From: Fonticula alba
Lineage: Eukaryota > Opisthokonta > Rotosphaerida > Fonticulaceae
Direction of reading: 5' to 3'
DNA length: 22,709 bases
NCBI RefSeq assembly: GCF_000388065.1
Contig: NW_009242977.1
Location: forward strand, 570,053 to 592,761
A program made the translations under genes and the position numbers. This document shows positions 17,865 to 22,709 of this stretch, in pieces. Each line of letters begins with the position of its first letter. The stretch's first letter is position 1. The notes beneath the pieces are model-generated. The model searched no databases, was not told where the DNA came from, and saw nothing but the letters and a program-made list of their open reading frames with translations.

Positions 17865-18237
17865 GGCAGGGGGGGGGTCTGTGTGTGGTCACCCCCTAGA
17901 TGCACGCACACATGCATGCCACCTCTCCCCCGACGCAAGTGTGCACCGCACGCGCTGTGGCCCCACGATGCCCGAAAATAGACAATATCCAAAATCACAT
18001 GACCCCGCTCTCGCGATCGGGCTTTTCTCGCCCCGCCCTGTGTGCCGCGCGCAGCATGCCCCGCCACACCGCCCCCGCCCGCCCCTCCTCCTCCAGATCT
18101 TGCCGTCCGCCGTGCTGGGGTCTCCCCGACGTCTGCTCCGCCCCTCGCCCCCTCCGCCCCGCCCCGCCCCGCCCCGCCTCTTTTTTTCCCGCCGCCTCCG
18201 TCACCGGCTGCCCGTCCGAGCCTTCCCTCAGGGCGCC

Positions 18238-18727
18238 ATGCCAGCCTCGTCGGACAGGGGTCCGTCGATCGACCAGCCGGCGGGGTCGCCCGGGCCGGAT
18301 CTCCCCCTGGGCATGGCCGCTGACCTGGGGCAACCACTCGCGCCGCAGTCGCTGGCCTTGGTGTTGCAGTCGCCACCAGCCCCGGCCACCACCCCGGCCG
18401 CGACCGTAGCTCACGCTCTGCCGACCATGCCATCGGATTTCCACTTCCAGAGTCGCCTCAGCTCGGATCCCTGGTCGCTGGCGGCCCTGGCCCAAGCGTG
18501 GCGGCATGCTGAGCCCTTGCTGCCAGGGCCTCTGGCACGCCCCCTCTGCGAGGCCGACTCCACGCCCGGCCCATGGTGGCTGCCATCCTGGTGCCCTGGC
18601 GATGATCCACTCCTGGAGGATATGGAGTATGTGCCGCCCGCGGCTTCCCTGCTTTCCTGGGCGTGGCCCTCGCAGGTGTACTGATCTCCACCTGACCCCT
18701 GTCCCCTCACCTCTGTTCCCTCGCTCG

Positions 18728-18790
<63 letters not shown>

Positions 18791-20433
18791 GCGCGCGCGC
18801 GCCCGCCCGTCTATCTCCCCTTGTGTCCCCCTCTCGCTTCTTTCGGGCCCCCGGCTCACACAGTGTCGCGGCCCTCAAGCACGAGCACCTCACCCAGCTG
18901 GTGTTCCATGCGATTGACCCGCGGCCGCCGAGCACCTCGACACAGGAGGCCTCCGGCGAGACCGGGGCGCCGCGCTCGGTGGCCGAGCGTCTTGCCTCGC
19001 CCACCGCGCCCGTGTCATCTCAGCACCTCCTGCGGTCGGTCCGGCCAACGGGCGAGTCCCTTTGCCGGGTGAATGTGACGGACCTGCCCAACACCCGAAG
19101 CACATACCTGGCTGATGAGCCGACGATCGACCCGCGCGCGCGAGACGCCTTTCGAGCTCGGTATGGCGGCTCGCCCGCGGCCGGACCCGAGCAGGAGCTG
19201 CTGCTGGATCTGACGGTCTTCCTGCCGCCCTGCCTGACTCCGAACAGCTCGCAGACCCGGGCCCCGGCGTCCGGCAGGATGACGCACATCCGGGCCCCGG
19301 CGTCGGCCACTCTCGGGCACATTGCGAATCTGATCGCGTGCCCCCTGCTGCGGCCGGCGTCGGAAACGCCGGCCGAGACGAAAGGCGCCGCCGAGATCGC
19401 GCCCCCTGTCGCGGCCGACGGTGATCTCCCCCGCCCGGGGCGACTCTTCCTCGTGGAGGGGGTCCTGTATGAGGACACCCAGCATGCGGACGCCCCGTGC
19501 CTCAGCAGGTGCATGACCTATGACCACCCCTCGCGCCACGCCCAACATGCGGTGCTCACTCGCTGCGTTGCCCTCCATCGCCTCCGCTCCCCGCCCCCCT
19601 CCCCCCCCTCCCCTCCCCATCTCCCTAGTCACATCCAGGAGTGGGTGACCACACCCGGGCGATCGTTGCCACCACACCTATGCCCCCCGGCGGCTGGCAC
19701 CTGGCATCCGGGTCGCTCTGGCGAGAGGCATCCCCGGCTGGAGGTTCGCCCCCTTGGAACCCAGCGCCTGGATCAGATCCCCGAGGCGCTGCGTCTTTTT
19801 CAGCCCTACCTCTTTGCGCATGAGCTGGTGGATCCGCTGCTGCGGGGCACAGCCAGCGGGCATTCCATTTGCGAGCATGTTGTCTGTGTCACAGATGTCC
19901 GGTGCGTCTCAAAAAGGCGCCCCCCCCCCCCCCGCTCCTGCGAACAGATGCCCTGACCTTGGATTTGTGTGTCTACCGATCCCTCCTCTTTCCCCGCCGG
20001 CCCTGTCCCTCCTCCTCGTCCCCTTGTCCGGGCCTGGTGGGGGTCGTGAAGAACGCCCACGCCGTATGATTACAAGGTGCCCAAGCCGGGCATGCAGCCA
20101 ACTCTGGACCATCTGCCGGCGGCTCGGCAATTTGCCCGGCCCTTCGATGTCTATTGCGACGTTTGCCAAGATCGCCAGTCTAGCCATATGGTCCAGATTT
20201 CCGAGCAGGCAGCCTCGGCGATGGCCCTTCCCCAGTCGCCGGCTTTGTCGGGGAGCTCGGCCCCGGCCGATGCCCCAGCCGCCGGGACCAGCTTCCCCTC
20301 GCCCTTCGAGTTCACACACCTCTGCCAAGGGTGCTTCAATGCCCTGCTCTTCGATGCTGACGGCAATCCCCTCTGGGATACGAGCGAGCTGCGCGTGGTA
20401 TCCGACCATCCGGCGGCCGAATACAACGACTAG
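18238..20433 (+). CDS. SNAPC3: snRNA-activating protein complex subunit 3 (SNAP50-like), four exons
   Basis: Exons 18238-18677, 18864-19508, 19629-19901 and 20052-20433 join in frame to 579 aa ending in TAG. SNAPC3 is the SNAPc subunit that, with SNAPC4 and SNAPC1, binds the proximal sequence element and starts snRNA gene transcription by RNA polymerases II and III. Recognisable blocks in order are ELLLDLTVFLPP, GRLFLVEGVLYED, CLSSHIQEW (across the exon 2/3 junction, like the DLSxxIxEW block), FQPYLFAHELVDPL, ICEHVVCVTDVR (442-453), CDVC (488-491) and CQGCFNALLFDADGNPLW (544 onward). The Cys/His residues are the zinc-binding set of the SNAP50 C-terminal domain. Residues 1-150 are Pro/Ala/Ser-rich and poorly conserved. 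An Ala/Ser/Pro insert (about 503-537) separates the two CxxC pairs, longer than in the human protein. The exon 1 donor is GTACTG, forced by frame (GTGTAC two bases earlier would break it); the others are GTGCAT and GTGCGT. Confidence 0.9.
18728..18788. repeat. 61-nt poly-C run in SNAPC3 intron 1
   Basis: Uninterrupted C from 18728 to 18788, inside the intron 18678-18863 and on the sense strand, followed by an alternating CG stretch. Confidence 0.95.
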
Positions 20434-20654
20434 GGCGCTGTACCCGCGTCTTTTCTCCTTCTCGACTTTGCCTTTGGGCTCCCCCGTCTTTCTCACGACG
20501 TTCTCTTCCTTTTTTTTTCCTCCCCCCCCGCTGCCGCGGTGTATATTGCGATGTACGAGAAGGGGGTGCAAATGCGCAGAGGCGAAGGGAGAGAGGCAGG
20601 GAGGGGGGGGGGGGGGCGGCCTGGCGGGAGCCCGGGCGGCGAGACGGGAAGAGC
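20434..20654. other. Convergent 3' region between SNAPC3 and Ap4A phosphorylase
   Basis: Only 221 nt separate the two facing stop codons. It holds a T-run (20510-20518), a C-run, the AT-richer GTATATTGCGATGTACGAG (about 20540) and a G-run (20606-20617). The two 3'UTRs must be short or overlapping. Confidence 0.7.
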
Positions 20655-22610
20655 TCATACCAGCCCGGTCACAACATCGATTAAGCCCCCCTGGGCGGCC
20701 GGCTCCCCGGAGCCAAGAGGCTGCCAGGGATACCCAGCCAGAGGGAGGGTGGCGAGGTCGATGGCCCCATGGGTAAGGGCCGCGGCGTCCAGCGTCAGGG
20801 CCAGCTCCTGGGTGTCGCGCACGAGCACGGCCCCGGCGAAGCCCAGGGCATTCATGCTGAAGGTCAGCGTCGGGGAACCCTGCGGGCTGTCATTCTCCGG
20901 GGGCAGATCCGTCGATGCGATCACCGCGTCGCGGTTCTCGGTGAAGGACAGCGTCACGGCCGGGTGCTGGCGCGGGACGACCAGCAGCCAGCGCCGGGTC
21001 AGGAGAATGTTGGCCGACAGGACCCCCGGGCTGTCCAGGGTGTGGGCACAGTCAGCCGGCACCGGCCCGGCCGGGGGGAGCTTCGTGTCGGTGGCCGAGG
21101 CCAGGCGCTCCAAAGCCTGTAGGTAAAGGTGATGAACGGTGCTCGCCGCGCGGGGGGTCCACTCTCCGGGGACCGCATTCGGGGTGAAGGCCCGGCCGTC
21201 GGAGCTGGTCGCGAAATCCTCCGGGTCCAGCAGCGCCGCCAGATGCAGGAAGGGCAGCCGGTTCTCGGGCAGCTGGAAAAGGTGATTCGTCCGGGGAGGG
21301 GTTGCCTCTGTTGGTGCGTTGTGGGGGGGGGGGGACATGCGAAGAGTTGCGTCAATGTGGGACCGTGACAAAGTCGCACCGTGAGGCGGGGGGAGGGGGG
21401 CCAAGGAGAGAGAGAGAGAGAGAGAAAGAGAAAGAGAAACAGGGGGCCAGGAAGGGGGAGAAAGAGGGAAGGGAGGAACGAGGAGGGGGAGGAGGTCGGG
21501 CGCACGCTGTGATGTCCAGCGCTCGAGCACGCGGCTGATCGGCACCGCTGATGACTCCCATTCAAAGCCGGCTGGCGGGGTCTCCTGGGGCCGGTCATAC
21601 CCGCCGAGAGCCCAGCAGGGGAGGAGCTGCGCGTGGCGGTGGGCCTGTGATGCTCCGCTGTTGGCTCCGAGGTTGTAGAAGAGAATCCACTCGCCGGCCA
21701 GCTCGGCCAGGGTGAGGCGGGCGGCCCCGGGATCGACAGACCCATTGTCAACCGGGGCCCCATTGATGTCCATGTCGCAGGCGGGCGCCACCGACAGGGT
21801 CTGAAGCGCGCTGACGAAGGCGCGGCTGTCGGCCGCATCCCAGAGCCCCGTCTGGGGGGCGAAGTCTGTCATCGCACGGGCCGGCTAGCGGGGGGGGGGG
21901 GAGGAGGGAGGGTCAGGGGAATAGCGGCCATCGAGAGGGGGGACACCGGCAGGCAGCGGAAGAGAAGGCGGTGGGAGAGCGCAGGGGCTGCCCAGGGAAA
22001 GGGGTACCGGATGACACGACCAGAACATGGCCTTTGTCGACGGGGAACTTGTTCAGCAGAACCTTGTGGGAGGGGGGATTCTCCGCGGGGGCAGTGGGCA
22101 GATCGGCCACAAAGAGAGACGGATCGTGGGGGAGGAAGGGGTTTGGTCGCGGCCCAGGCGGCCGAGTGGACGGGCAGATGGCGCTCACGGCCGGGGGCAC
22201 CGCATCAACCAGGGAGTTACCGCCGGAGCACTGGCCGGGCGTGGGCTTTGCCGGTGCCTGGGGGGCGTTCTTCCTCGACAGAGAGGGGACCAGTCGAAGG
22301 GCAAACTGGTCCGGCGGCAAGAAGAGACGGACGATGGTGAGAGGACTGAATGGGAGGGGGGAGAGAGAGCGAAGGAGAAAGAAGAGAAAGGGCGGAAGGG
22401 AGAGCAAGGGCAGGGCCGAGAAAGTGGGCGAACAAAAAGATTGGGCCGTACCTCCAGGGCGTCGGGGCTGCGGCTGACACGAGTGACCCCGTCCGAGGCC
22501 GTTGTACAGGAGGACACGGCCGTGTGGCGAACGAGCGCCCCGGTCGCGAGGGCGTGGTTCCATGCCGACAGGACTGCCATGCGGCTCAACCCGGCGGGCA
22601 GGGGGGACAT
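20655..22610 (-). CDS. Ap4A phosphorylase (ATP adenylyltransferase, APA1/APA2 type), four exons
   Basis: Minus-strand exons 22610-22452, 22305-22008, 21865-21506 and 21307-20655 join in frame to 489 aa ending in TGA. The enzyme splits diadenosine tetraphosphate with phosphate to ADP and ATP, and belongs to the HIT-related galactose-1-phosphate uridylyltransferase branch. Visible blocks are FALRLVPSLSRK, NPFLPHDPSLFVADL, HKVLLNKFPVDKGHVLVVSS then DFAPQT across the exon 2/3 junction. GEWILFYNLGANSGASQAHRHAQ follows (in two parts), with the H-x-H-x-Q active site at residues 228-232, then LPENRLPFLHL, ILLTRRWLLVVPR and MNALGFAGAVLV near the C-terminus. All expected regions are present, so it should be functional. 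Donors are GTACGG, GTACCC and GTGCGC. An insert (about residues 69-107) between SLSRK and NPFLPH is rich in Pro/Ala. The small exon 1 is the least certain part; a GA repeat upstream could be a 5'UTR intron. Confidence 0.92.
21405..21438. repeat. GA/CT microsatellite in Ap4A phosphorylase intron 3
   Basis: GA and GAAA units on the plus strand, CT-type in the sense direction, inside the intron 21308-21505, which also has a 12-13 nt C-run (sense) near its acceptor. Confidence 0.9.
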
Positions 22611-22660
22611 GGCTGGCAGCGTCGAACGAGAGAAGGAAGATGAAGAGCCCGGGATAGCCA

Positions 22661-22670
<10 letters not shown>

Positions 22671-22709
<39 letters not shown>
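22671..22709. repeat. GA microsatellite at window edge
   Basis: Perfect GA run to the last base. In the sense direction of the Ap4A phosphorylase gene it is a CT tract, like those inside introns here, so it may belong to a 5'UTR intron of that gene. Confidence 0.95.

Larger units (their letters stand above)
17701..18237. other. Intergenic region upstream of SNAPC3
   Basis: It holds a tandem 7-mer TGCCCTC array, a CA run, a G-run (17871-17878), an A-rich patch (17967-18000, CGAAAATAGACAATATCC...) and a pyrimidine-rich leader with CCCCGCC repeats and a T-run (18160-18190). CCCTCAG at 18225-18231, just before the SNAPC3 ATG, could be an acceptor of a 5'UTR intron. No coding sequence recognised. 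Confidence 0.5.

Noticed and set aside
18676-18677. GTGTAC as donor of SNAPC3 intron 1
   Set aside because: It would leave exon 1 in phase 0 while exon 2 needs two carried bases; GTACTG two bases downstream fits the frame.

Overview
This window is eukaryotic nuclear DNA. The evidence is GC-rich sequence, spliceosomal introns of about 90-270 nt, many microsatellites, and genes of eukaryotic cell machinery: a V-ATPase accessory subunit, cytosolic-type leucyl-tRNA synthetase, a Nop6-like nucleolar protein, SNAPc subunit 3 and Ap4A phosphorylase. The mix suggests a GC-rich protist or an early-diverging relative of fungi, but the sequence alone does not fix the lineage. Both window edges are low-complexity (a C-run on the left, a GA repeat on the right) and there is a 410-nt N gap at 11341-11750, so this looks like a draft scaffold.

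Layout, left to right. Up to about 960: repeat-rich 3' flank. 964-2273 (-): five-exon gene for a signal-peptide, single-TM protein resembling V-ATPase accessory subunit Voa1/Ac45. 2274-4573: divergent intergenic region with a small AT-rich regulatory-looking island at 3919-3943. 4574-7109 (+): leucyl-tRNA synthetase whose first ~350 residues (HIGH half and start of the editing domain) are absent, with long poly-C runs at the break. 7963-8574 (+): Nop6-like RRM protein. 9177-11279 (-): 700-aa protein with two membrane segments, perhaps TMEM231-like. 11341-11750: gap. 13540-17568 (+): very large protein with 17 zinc-knuckle-like modules and an in-frame TGA exactly where an 18th module should begin. 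18238-20433 (+): four-exon SNAPC3/SNAP50 gene. 20655-22610 (-): four-exon Ap4A phosphorylase (APA1/2-type), converging on SNAPC3.

The genes do not form one pathway; this is an ordinary eukaryotic neighbourhood. Four things stand out. (1) The tandem zinc-knuckle protein, with a 41-46 residue repeat, an Asp/His-rich metal-binding-like stretch and a possible mitochondrial presequence, which I could not assign to a family. (2) The TGA codon in that gene at the position of a ligand cysteine. (3) All 11 reconstructed coding introns begin GT[A/G]C, with C instead of A at donor position +4, which predicts a compensating change in U1 snRNA or unusual 5' splice-site recognition. (4) The LeuRS truncation, best explained by a lost exon at a poly-C tract. 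Exon structures were built by hand from reading frame, splice dinucleotides and family similarity; no searches were run.
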